Positions 8,911-18,317 of a stretch of 64,000 nt of DNA are shown here, one piece after another. Position 1 is the first letter of the stretch. Each line of letters opens with the position of its first letter. The notes beneath the pieces were generated by a model, which was not told the origin of the DNA, did not search any database, and saw only the letters and a list, made by a program, of their open reading frames with translations. The stretch comes from Desulfobacter curvatus DSM 3379 (GTDB taxonomy: Bacteria; Desulfobacterota; Desulfobacteria; Desulfobacterales; Desulfobacteraceae). The DNA is taken from contig NZ_KB892968.1 of assembly GCF_000373985.1 (NCBI RefSeq), positions 1 through 64,000 on the forward strand. The letters run 5' to 3'. The position numbers and the translations under genes are program-made.

Positions 8911-11106
8911 ATGAGACCTTCCACCCCGGATAAGCTTGATCAACTGCTCCTTCATTTATCCTTGACCATATCCCTTGTTGTGGTCTTGAGCCTCCCGGCG
9001 GTTTCCGCCTTTGTTGCATACAGTGATTTATCAAAAGAAATCACTTTCAAGGCTCGAATTAAAGCCAATGCGCAAAAGGAAATGATCTCAACACTTCCCC
9101 AAACATGGATGTTTGCAGAGAACCGCATGCAGGGAATCCTTGCCCGGGAACCCGTTTTATTGGAAAACGAGTATGTCCAGATTTTCGATTATCAAGGAAA
9201 TGAACTGACTTCGGCCGGAGAGGCTATAGATGGCCTTTTTATACATCGAAGCTACCCACTCTATGATGTAAATCAGATCATGGGAAAGGTTGTTGTGAGT
9301 GCGAGCCTTTCCCATGTTATTCACAACACTTTGATCAGCAGTGTGTTGGGATTGGTTGTGGGCGCTTTAGTTATGCTGGTGCTCTGGTTTCTCCCGGTCA
9401 AGAAACTTCGACAGATTTCCGCTGAATTGTATGAAGAGAAACAACAGGCAGAGGCCACACTTCAGTCCATTCACGACGGGGTGTTACGTACGGATAAAAA
9501 AGGGCGCCTTGTTTATCTTAACCCTGCTGCAGAGAAACTGATTGGCCGTTCATTCGGAGAATTAAACGGGAAAGCCGTATCTGAAATTTTGACACTGATT
9601 GAGGACCAAACCAATTCAAAGATTGAAAGTGCACTCTATAAGGCAATTCATGAAAAAGAACAGGCTTCCTGCCAAGGGCATTGCTCTCTGATTTCCCATG
9701 ACAACCGGACAATAGCTGTGGAAGAGCGGGCCGTTCCCTTACTGGATAACAGTGGAAAATTGATTGGCGGTGTTCTCTGTCTAAGCGATGTCACTATTTT
9801 TCGTAAACGACTGAAACAACAATCCTGGCAGGCATCCCATGATGCATTGACCGGACTGATTAATCGCCGTGAATTTGAGGAAAGGGTTGCAAAGGCAATC
9901 GACCGGGCTCAAGTTGAGGGAAGATATGGCCTGCTCTGTTTTATGGATCTTGACGGATTTAAAATTGTCAATGACACCTCTGGCCATAATGCCGGCGATG
10001 AACTGCTTATACAATTAGCACGGCTCATAGGCGCCCAGGTTCGAACCAGCGATTCCCTGGCACGTCTTGGCGGGGATGAATTCGGCCTTCTCCTTGATGG
10101 ATGCGATGAAGAACGCGGCCGAATAATCGCCAACAGCATTCTTAGCGTCGTAAAAAACTTCCATTTTCTTTATGACGGCAAGACTCATACCGTTGGGATA
10201 AGCATCGGCATGACATCCGTCAACAGTAATAGTATTAAGGCCACGGATGTCATTAGAGAGGCTGATTCTGCGTGTTATTTGGCCAAAGACTCCGGTCGCC
10301 ACCGCCTTTGTATTTTTCAGGACAATAAAACGGCATTGAAAGCCAAGCGCGACGAAGTCAGTTGGGTGGAACGTATGAAATCCGCACTGGAAGAAGATCG
10401 TTTCTCTCTTTATCACCAGACCTACCAGACATTAAGCGATCATGCAGGACCCCGGCAGCATCTGGAAATTCTTTTACGGCTGGTGTCTGAGAGTGGGGAA
10501 ATTATCCCACCGGATCGTTTTTTTCCGGCTGCGGAGCGGTATAACTTAATGCGACAGATTGATCGGTGGGTCATCAATAAAGTTTTTTCAGAATTTCACA
10601 ATATACGTGTGGGTGACACAGATGCCGGCCTGATAGTAAATATCAATCTTTCCGGGGCTTCAATAAACGCGCCTGAATTATACGATTTCATAAAGACAAA
10701 AATGACCGAGCACAACATTGATCCGACATCTATCTGCTTTGAAATAACTGAAACGGTTGCTGTGAGAAATTTTCCTGCGGCAACGGATTTCATAAATAAA
10801 TGCAAAAAAATTGGTATTCAATTTGCTCTTGACGACTTTGGCATCGGTGCAAGCTCTTTTAATTATGTGAAAAATATGCCCGTTGACTATTTGAAGATTG
10901 ACGGCAGCTTTGTGAAAAATATTGAACAGGATAACGTGGACAGAGCCATGACTGAAACAATTAATCGAATTGGACATCTCCTGGGGAAAAAGACCATTGC
11001 TGAATTCGCGGAAAACAAAACTATAATTGAAATATTAAGTGACATTGGGGTTGATTTTGCACAAGGGTTTGCTGTTTGCAAACCCATGCCCCTGATTAAA
11101 ACATAG
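8911..11106 (+). CDS. Membrane PAS-GGDEF-EAL cyclic-di-GMP protein
   Basis: 731 residues. A transmembrane helix at about 13-33, a periplasmic segment of roughly 100 residues and a second helix near 135-160 (VLGLVVGALVMLVLWFL) are followed by a PAS domain (about 180-295), a GGDEF domain with LGGDEFGLL near residue 386, and an EAL domain. The EAL signature reads EILLR rather than EALLR. Downstream catalytic boxes are kept (NINLSG, FEITETV, LDDFGIG, DYLKIDGSFV), so both cyclase and phosphodiesterase activity are conceivable. Ten bases separate it from the PstS-like gene, which suggests a two-protein receptor in which the binding protein reports to the periplasmic loop. Confidence 0.9.
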   Translation: MRPSTPDKLDQLLLHLSLTISLVVVLSLPAVSAFVAYSDLSKEITFKARIKANAQKEMISTLPQTWMFAENRMQGILAREPVLLENEYVQIFDYQGNELTSAGEAIDGLFIHRSYPLYDVNQIMGKVVVSASLSHVIHNTLISSVLGLVVGALVMLVLWFLPVKKLRQISAELYEEKQQAEATLQSIHDGVLRTDKKGRLVYLNPAAEKLIGRSFGELNGKAVSEILTLIEDQTNSKIESALYKAIHEKEQASCQGHCSLISHDNRTIAVEERAVPLLDNSGKLIGGVLCLSDVTIFRKRLKQQSWQASHDALTGLINRREFEERVAKAIDRAQVEGRYGLLCFMDLDGFKIVNDTSGHNAGDELLIQLARLIGAQVRTSDSLARLGGDEFGLLLDGCDEERGRIIANSILSVVKNFHFLYDGKTHTVGISIGMTSVNSNSIKATDVIREADSACYLAKDSGRHRLCIFQDNKTALKAKRDEVSWVERMKSALEEDRFSLYHQTYQTLSDHAGPRQHLEILLRLVSESGEIIPPDRFFPAAERYNLMRQIDRWVINKVFSEFHNIRVGDTDAGLIVNINLSGASINAPELYDFIKTKMTEHNIDPTSICFEITETVAVRNFPAATDFINKCKKIGIQFALDDFGIGASSFNYVKNMPVDYLKIDGSFVKNIEQDNVDRAMTETINRIGHLLGKKTIAEFAENKTIIEILSDIGVDFAQGFAVCKPMPLIKT

Positions 11107-11130
11107 CCCAAGCTTTTTACGGTATGTTTT

Positions 11131-11228
11131 TTATAAGAAACTCTCTGTAACCCACAGAGATGTTTTAATATTCGTTGTGGGCCGAAGCCTGGGTGTAGAT
11201 AGACCAAGGACGGCCCGTGGTCGTTGTT
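11131..11228 (+). repeat. Dispersed hairpin repeat, copy B (full length)
   Basis: Full element: TTATAAGAAAC opening, hairpin 1 with CTCTGT/ACAGAG, then hairpin 2 with outer helix GGGCCG/CGGCCC and inner helix CCTGG/CCAAGG. Its second half is almost identical to copy G at 48379. It lies in the leader of the rhodanese/ferritin-like gene and ends 34 bp before its ATG. Confidence 0.9.
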
Positions 11229-11262
11229 GAGTAAAAAAATTTAAATATCCGGTAGGTGGATT

Positions 11263-12093
11263 ATGATAGAAGAAGACGATTTTAAAGAAATATCATTTGA
11301 GGATTTTGAGCAGTACCGCGCGGTAAACAAGGAAGCTGATTTTATAGTGGTTGATGTCCGGCAGGAACGTGAATATACAGCCGGGCATGTGCCGGGGGCC
11401 AAACTGATCCCCTTGAACACCCTGGGTAATCATCTATCAGATCTTGCTTTGGATAAGGACCTGTTTTTTTACTGTCATAGTGGCGCCCGTTCTGAAGTCG
11501 CCGGTATTATGGCTGCAGAAAGCGGCAGGGACGCCGGGAAAACCTACAACATCACAGGTGGATTTCGCTCTTACCAAGGTCATTCGCTGGAAGGCTTTCC
11601 CCGGCTGGAGGTATTTGACTATCAGGAAAGCGATGACAAACTGCTTTATCAGGCAATGGAACTGGAAAAAGCTGCAGAACGGTTTTATGAAACCATTCTC
11701 TCCTTTGCTCCGGATGAAAGATTTACAGCACCCCTTGAACAACTGGCAAAGGCGGAAATTGCCCATGCCCGGACTATTTATTCATACTGGAAGCAAACCG
11801 TTGAAGATCCGTCACCCTTTGAGCCGCTTTATGCGGCGTTGAAAGGTGATATCCTTGAAAATGGCCTGCCTCTTTCAGAAGTGACGGCTGCCTTGCACGC
11901 AAACAACGAGATTACATGGACTGATGTCATTGAGATGGCTTTGAGCATTGAAATTCAGGCCTATGATCTTTACCGCACCATGGCAGGCCGCCAGGGAGCC
12001 GATGAGGCTCAAGACGCCTTTTTTTCCATTGCCCAGATGGAGAAAGCACATATGAAACTGGTGGCTAAAATGCTTGGGGATAATTCGATTTGA
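11263..12093 (+). CDS. Rhodanese-ferritin-like (rubrerythrin-type) fusion protein
   Basis: 276 residues. The N-terminal half is a rhodanese domain with active-site loop CHSGARSEVAG (sulfur-carrying Cys near residue 71). The C-terminal half is a four-helix ferritin-like domain with carboxylate/His ligands in the order expected for a di-iron site: AMELEKA, AEIAHAR (E-x-x-H), SIEIQAYDLY, QMEKAHM (E-x-x-H). No rubredoxin domain is present. Likely function: sulfur transfer coupled to peroxide or iron handling in the cytoplasm. It precedes a PerR-like regulator and katG, in line with oxidative stress defence. The ribosome site is GGTAGGTGG upstream of the ATG. Confidence 0.88.
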   Translation: MIEEDDFKEISFEDFEQYRAVNKEADFIVVDVRQEREYTAGHVPGAKLIPLNTLGNHLSDLALDKDLFFYCHSGARSEVAGIMAAESGRDAGKTYNITGGFRSYQGHSLEGFPRLEVFDYQESDDKLLYQAMELEKAAERFYETILSFAPDERFTAPLEQLAKAEIAHARTIYSYWKQTVEDPSPFEPLYAALKGDILENGLPLSEVTAALHANNEITWTDVIEMALSIEIQAYDLYRTMAGRQGADEAQDAFFSIAQMEKAHMKLVAKMLGDNSI

Positions 12094-12150
12094 TTTACCG
12101 GGCATTTAGTGTTACTTGCTGTTCATATTTTTTAATTGGAAGGCCTCTTA

Positions 12151-12594
12151 TTGAACCACGAACAGAATAGATTTGACACCATACTTTGCAAACTAAAAAA
12201 GAATGGTCACAAAATAACGCCCCAGCGGATCGCCATTATAAAAATTTTGGCAAAAAGTGTGGGGCATCCCAGTGCTGAAACCATACACGAACAACTTAAA
12301 GCAGATTTTCCAACCATGAGTCTTGCAACGGTGTACAGAAATATCAGCGTTATCAAATCCCTTGGTGAGGTGCTTGAACTTGGTTTCCCTGACGGATCCA
12401 ACCGGTATGACGGGAAGAAACCCTATCCGCATCCCCATATTATCTGTATCAAGTGTGGCAAAATTGTTGATCCTGATCTGGACAGTTTAGACGATATGAA
12501 AAATGAGGTTGCCAGGGAGACCCGTTTTAAAATTTTGAATCATCGATTGGATTTTTTCGGCATTTGCAGTGACTGCCAGTCCAAAGAAGAATAA
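12151..12594 (+). CDS. Fur-family regulator, PerR-like
   Basis: 147 residues from a TTG start at 12151. I prefer this start because GGAAGG lies 7 bases upstream; an in-frame TTG at 12136 lacks such a site. The winged helix carries the family pattern ITPQRIAIIKIL and TVYRNISVIK. The C-terminal half has the metal-binding string HPHIICIKCGKI and a second CxxC (CSDC), giving the structural Zn site CxxC...CxxC. An Asp-rich stretch (DPDLDSLDD) could give the regulatory site of PerR. Its position directly upstream of katG, with a PerR-type palindrome between, supports peroxide sensing over iron or zinc sensing. Confidence 0.88.
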   Translation: MNHEQNRFDTILCKLKKNGHKITPQRIAIIKILAKSVGHPSAETIHEQLKADFPTMSLATVYRNISVIKSLGEVLELGFPDGSNRYDGKKPYPHPHIICIKCGKIVDPDLDSLDDMKNEVARETRFKILNHRLDFFGICSDCQSKEE

Positions 12595-12731
12595 ATTGAA
12601 ATTCCCCGTTTTTTTGCTGTAACCTGTTTAAAGATAGGCGTCTGACAGCAATATTTTTTTCTATTTTGAATCGCTTATAAAAGCCTGTTTGAAATTATTA
12701 TTGGATTTTTCAACTTTTGAATTACCTTATT

Positions 12732-12752
12732 AAATGATAATAGTTATTATTT
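12732..12752 (+). promoter_or_regulatory. PerR/Fur-type operator upstream of katG
   Basis: A 21-bp imperfect palindrome (AAATGATAAT, centre, TTATTATTT) with two mismatched pairs around the centre closely resembles the AT-rich PerR box. It is about 95 bp upstream of katG and 138 bp behind the perR-like gene. Confidence 0.6.
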
Positions 12753-12847
12753 AATAGTTGTTATCGAAAAGTGACCCCAAAATAACAGGGCTGTTTTTCA
12801 ACAGCCGAGTCCTTATGTAACGTACATTATTTAAAGGAGATTCTGTT

Positions 12848-15061
<2,214 letters not shown>

Positions 15062-15104
15062 TGCCGACAGGTAATTGGGCACCGGTAAAGGATTATCTCT
15101 AAAT

Positions 15105-15143
15105 AAAGCAGCGTTTCGGGCCGCCTCGAAACGCTGCTTTTTT
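15105..15143 (+). terminator. Rho-independent terminator of katG
   Basis: AAAGCAGCGTTTCG and CGAAACGCTGCTTT form a near-perfect 14-bp stem followed by a T-run, 44 bp after the katG stop. Confidence 0.93.
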
Positions 15144-15168
15144 ATTTTTGCTATTTAAATTCTATATT

Positions 15169-15195
15169 TTTCTGTATAAATTCTATATACAGAAA
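15169..15195 (+). promoter_or_regulatory. Inverted repeat upstream of porin gene
   Basis: TTTCTGTATA and TATACAGAAA form a perfect 10-bp inverted repeat with a 7-base spacer. A TTGACA hexamer follows at 15204-15209 with only a weak -10 match (TAGGAC) 18 bases later. A regulator-binding site ahead of the porin promoter is a fair guess. Confidence 0.4.
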
Positions 15196-15290
15196 CAAAA
15201 AGGTTGACAAAAATCTAACAATCATCGTAGGACTCTGAGCCAATCAGGTTTTGTTGTATATTTATAAAATACTCTTAAAGGGAGAAAGAG

Positions 15291-16340
15291 ATGAAAAAGG
15301 TTTTTGTAGTTTTGGCGGCAATTGTTTTGATGGCGGGTTCTGCCTATGCATCAACGAACTCAGTAGGATGGAATTTTTATGGGAGTGCCCGTCTGAGCAC
15401 CTTCTGGTCTAATACTGATGAATCAGGCCCTGACGGCGATTTGCAATATTCCGAAAGCCTTCAGACCAACGCTCGTATCGGTGCAAGGGTTAAAGTGTCT
15501 GACGAACTGACAGGGCGTTTTGAATACGGGACTATCGGCGGTGATGCCAATATCCGTTTGCTTTATGGTGAATGGGACTTTGGCTCCGGTAAATTACTAG
15601 TGGGCCAGGATTATGCTCCCCTGAGCTGGCTTTGGTCCAATCAGGTCTATGGTGACGATTGCGATTTGTTGGCAGAGGGTGCTGTTTATTCCCACCGCGC
15701 ACCTCAGCTCCGTCTGACTTTTGGAGACTTTAAAATTGCTATTCTTAACCCGGACGACACTGTAAACAACGACGATGCAGCCTTTAACGGAACCACTCAA
15801 GTCCTGATTCCTGCCATTGAAGTGGATTACACCCTGGACCTTGACATGGTTAAACTGGACTTCGGTGCCGGCTACAGTACCTTTGAGGCCACTGTTGGTG
15901 GAGACGAAGAGGATATTGATTCCTATGTTCTGGCTTTAGGCGTTCAGTTTGATATGGCGGGTTTTTTCATGAAAGGCGATGTTTACTATGGCCAAAATGC
16001 CGGTAACTTAATCTGGATTTCAGTTGACGGCGATCATACCTGGGATGATGGTTTTGCAGAATATTCCAACGGAAAATTTCTTGATAACGAATGTATTGGT
16101 TTCATGCTGGTTGCCGGTTATAAAATTAATGACACCTTTACTGTTGAAGCAGGTTACGGCTATAATGAGACCGAACTTGATGACAACGATGATGATCAAT
16201 CCGCCACATACTATCTTAATACCACCATCAATCTGGCCCCCGGCGTGTTCGTTGTCCCTGAAGTTGGTTTCTTTGACGGCAGAGAAAACGGCGACATTGA
16301 AAATTTTTACTGCGGCATGAAATGGCAGATCGACTTCTAA
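15291..16340 (+). CDS. Outer-membrane porin-like protein
   Basis: 349 residues with a clear signal peptide (VFVVLAAIVLMAGSAYA, cleavage after AYA). The mature protein alternates polar and aromatic residues as in a beta-barrel, is rich in Gly, Asp and Tyr, and ends in an aromatic-rich strand with a terminal Phe (FYCGMKWQIDF), the usual barrel-assembly signal. Several Asp-rich loops (DDDDQS and similar) suggest cation binding or eyelet charge. The pattern fits single-gene general porins of delta-proteobacteria. The exact substrate is unknown. GGGAGAAAGAG provides a strong ribosome site, as expected for an abundant protein. Confidence 0.8.
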   Translation: MKKVFVVLAAIVLMAGSAYASTNSVGWNFYGSARLSTFWSNTDESGPDGDLQYSESLQTNARIGARVKVSDELTGRFEYGTIGGDANIRLLYGEWDFGSGKLLVGQDYAPLSWLWSNQVYGDDCDLLAEGAVYSHRAPQLRLTFGDFKIAILNPDDTVNNDDAAFNGTTQVLIPAIEVDYTLDLDMVKLDFGAGYSTFEATVGGDEEDIDSYVLALGVQFDMAGFFMKGDVYYGQNAGNLIWISVDGDHTWDDGFAEYSNGKFLDNECIGFMLVAGYKINDTFTVEAGYGYNETELDDNDDDQSATYYLNTTINLAPGVFVVPEVGFFDGRENGDIENFYCGMKWQIDF

Positions 16341-16418
16341 TGCGTTGATCATTAAATTGGATACGACGAAACCTGAAGGATTCCGGATTTTTTGCCCATA
16401 AAGATATGTTGCAATCTT

Positions 16419-16554
16419 AAAAAAGCGCCATTTGCTAAAGATAGCAAACCATTCGGGCAATTTCGGGGATGAAGCGTCATCTTCAAGGTGTCAAGGTTAC
16501 GACTGCAGTCGGCTGCAGTGAAATCTTGTCAACCAAAGAAGATGGCGCTTTTTT
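16419..16554 (+). ncRNA. Strongly folded RNA candidate with alternative helices
   Basis: The 3' segment GAAGATGGCGC (16538-16548), followed by six T, can pair with GCGTCATCTTC (16474-16484; 11 pairs, one G-U). Alternatively its ATGGCGC part can pair with GCGCCAT at 16425-16431, extended by the flanking A and T runs. The two pairings exclude each other. Inside the first lie GGTGTCAAG/CTTGTCAACC and a perfect hairpin ACTGCAG-TCGG-CTGCAGT (16502-16519). A further small hairpin TTTGCT/AGCAAA sits at 16431-16448. It starts about 80 bp behind the porin stop. It may be the porin terminator, a small RNA, or a switch; I do not recognise a known class. Confidence 0.5.
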
Positions 16555-16631
16555 ATTAACGGCCTGCTCCTGGTCGTAATCTAATCTTGCTGTTGCCTGT
16601 ATTTTTTAGCCTGGATGTGTGGTCTTTTGTC

Positions 16632-16661
16632 TTGACACCTACAGGTAGAGGTTTATATGCT
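16632..16661 (+). promoter_or_regulatory. Sigma-70-type promoter candidate
   Basis: TTGACA (16632-16637) and TATGCT (16656-16661) with an 18-base spacer, 55 bp upstream of the start of the small gene at 16717. Confidence 0.5.
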
Positions 16662-16716
16662 TTCTAATAGGGTAGGGGGAATCCAGTCAACTGATATTAA
16701 ATCAAGGAGCGCTTGT

Positions 16717-17058
16717 ATGGAGATTAAAAAATTTCTTGAACTTAAAGATGCCTTTGAACTGAAGAAATATGTCAGAAACATGGACTTTGATAAAAAAAAC
16801 TGCTGCTCATTTTATGGATCACCCAAAAAACATCCATATGGAAAAGAACGCGTTATTCTGGTGGCAGACCCATTTGGTGAGCACACCTTTTACTATGATT
16901 TTAAACTAAAAGATATTCTATCAATAGAGGAACAACCCCGCATTACAAGTCCTTCAGGGGATTCGATCTCCATGGTCCGGCTCTGGGTAAAAAACGGCAG
17001 CATCGGGCTGCAGTGTACCCCGTTTGCCGTGGGACGAACACTTGGAATTGATTACTAG
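16717..17058 (+). CDS. Conserved-looking hypothetical protein, 113 residues
   Basis: The start at 16717 is chosen because AAGGAG lies 9 bases upstream; an in-frame ATG at 16657 overlaps the promoter candidate. The soluble protein starts MEIKKFLELKDAFELKKY and contains a Cys pair (KNCCSF), a Pro/Lys turn (GSPKKHPYGKERVI) and a hydrophobic strand region (VILVADPFGEHTFYYDF). It has no signal peptide or membrane helix. It has its own promoter candidate and lies upstream of tdh. I do not recognise the family and assign no function. Confidence 0.65.
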   Translation: MEIKKFLELKDAFELKKYVRNMDFDKKNCCSFYGSPKKHPYGKERVILVADPFGEHTFYYDFKLKDILSIEEQPRITSPSGDSISMVRLWVKNGSIGLQCTPFAVGRTLGIDY

Positions 17059-17158
17059 CCTTTTGTCCTTGTCTAACATACAAAACACTGCCATTGACAT
17101 TTAATACAAAGAACGGCAGGATATAAGAAAACCTTTTAAAAAAAGGATTTTTCTTACC

Positions 17159-18208
17159 ATGAATCCATCTATTCCCAATACCATGAAAGCTTTGGTAAAA
17201 GCCTGGCCCAAAGAAGGACTCTGGCTGCAAGAAATACCGGTTCCCGGCATAAATCACAACGAAGTGCTTATCAAAACTTTAAAGACGGCTATTTGCGGCA
17301 CGGATGTGCATATTTACAACTGGGATCAATGGTCCCAAAAAAATGTTCCCGTGCCCATGCACATTGGACACGAATTTGTGGGAAAAGTTGTTGCTGTAGG
17401 TTCCCATGTAAAAGATTGCAAGCCCGGGGATCTGGTTTCCGGAGAAGGCCACATCATCTGCGGCCATTGCAGAAACTGCCTTGCGGGACGCCGTCATCTG
17501 TGCCGGGACACAAAAGGCGTGGGTGTTAACCGGGCCGGTGCCTTTGCCGAGTATCTATCCATCCCGGTTACCAATGTGTGGTTTTGCGATAAAAAAATTC
17601 CCTTGGACGTTCTGGCTTGTTTTGACCCTTTGGGAAATGCTGTCCATACGGCGTTAACCTTTGACGTTCTTGGCGAAGATGTACTGATCACAGGCGCAGG
17701 ACCCATAGGATGCATGGCTGCGGCCATCGCAAAACACGCAGGGGCCAGAAACATTGTGGTAACGGACATTAACCCTTTTCGTTTGGGGCTTGCCAAAAAG
17801 GCCGGGGCCACCCGGGTCGTAAATCCGGAAAAAGAAAACCTGACCCAGGTTCAAAAAGAACTTGGCATGAAAGAGGGATTTGACGTGGCCATGGAAATGT
17901 CCGGCAGCCCTGCAGCGCTTGACTCGATACTGGATAATATGTTTCATGGCGGCAAAATAGCGCTTCTCGGCATTCTGCCCGATCAAATTCCCATGGATTG
18001 GAACAAAGTTGTTTTTAATATGCTTACCATCAAAGGGATATATGGCCGGCAGATGTTTGAAACCTGGTATAAAATGACTGCCATGGTTCAAAGCGGCCTT
18101 GATATTTCCCCTTTAATTACCCACCGGTTCCATTACACTGAATTTCAAAAAGGATTTGATGTTATGCGGTCTGGACATTCAGGAAAAGTGATACTGGATT
18201 GGGAATAA
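17159..18208 (+). CDS. tdh: L-threonine 3-dehydrogenase
   Basis: Zinc-dependent medium-chain dehydrogenase that oxidises L-threonine to 2-amino-3-oxobutyrate with NAD+. 349 residues. The catalytic zinc ligands are Cys46 (AICGTDVH) and the His of GHEFVG. The structural zinc loop is CGHCRNCLAGRRHLC near 102-116. The Rossmann motif GAGPIGCMAAAIAKHAGA binds NAD. NWDQW after the first Cys is typical of Tdh. Kbl follows, giving the two-step threonine-to-glycine route. The TAA stop lies inside the terminal bases of repeat copy C. Confidence 0.95.
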   Translation: MNPSIPNTMKALVKAWPKEGLWLQEIPVPGINHNEVLIKTLKTAICGTDVHIYNWDQWSQKNVPVPMHIGHEFVGKVVAVGSHVKDCKPGDLVSGEGHIICGHCRNCLAGRRHLCRDTKGVGVNRAGAFAEYLSIPVTNVWFCDKKIPLDVLACFDPLGNAVHTALTFDVLGEDVLITGAGPIGCMAAAIAKHAGARNIVVTDINPFRLGLAKKAGATRVVNPEKENLTQVQKELGMKEGFDVAMEMSGSPAALDSILDNMFHGGKIALLGILPDQIPMDWNKVVFNMLTIKGIYGRQMFETWYKMTAMVQSGLDISPLITHRFHYTEFQKGFDVMRSGHSGKVILDWE

Positions 18209-18300
18209 CGGCCATGGGCCGACCTGGTCCGTCAACACCCAGGCTCAGCCCACAACGGTGTCGAAAAGTCTGTGTCAGTGACACAGACTTTCTCATAAAA
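18204..18300 (-). repeat. Dispersed hairpin repeat, copy C (full length, reversed)
   Basis: Read on the minus strand: hairpin 1 has an 11-bp stem AAGTCTGTGTC/GACACAGACTT, and hairpin 2 has outer GGGCT/GGCCC (one G-U) and inner CCTGG/CCAGG, ending GGCCGTTATT. It occupies nearly the whole tdh-kbl gap, antisense to both genes, and its last bases encode the tdh stop codon. Confidence 0.9.
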
Positions 18301-18317
18301 CTATAAAAGGTCTTCAT

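Larger units (their letters stand above)
16341..16716 (+). other. Intergenic region with folded RNA candidate and promoter
   Basis: 376 bases without a protein gene. They hold the structured RNA candidate at 16419-16554 and, behind it, a promoter-like pair at 16632-16661 for the next gene. I saw no repeat copy here. Confidence 0.5.

Noticed and set aside
16431..16484. Cyclic-di-GMP (GEMM-I) riboswitch, suggested by GCAAACC near 16444
   Set aside because: The rest of the aptamer is missing: no GGGACGCAAAGCC and no second-arm GGTAGGTAGC-type receptor. One short match is not enough.
17094..17127. Promoter TTGACA...TATAAG ahead of tdh
   Set aside because: The spacer of 22 bases is too long for a normal sigma-70 promoter, and shorter alternatives have poor -10 boxes.
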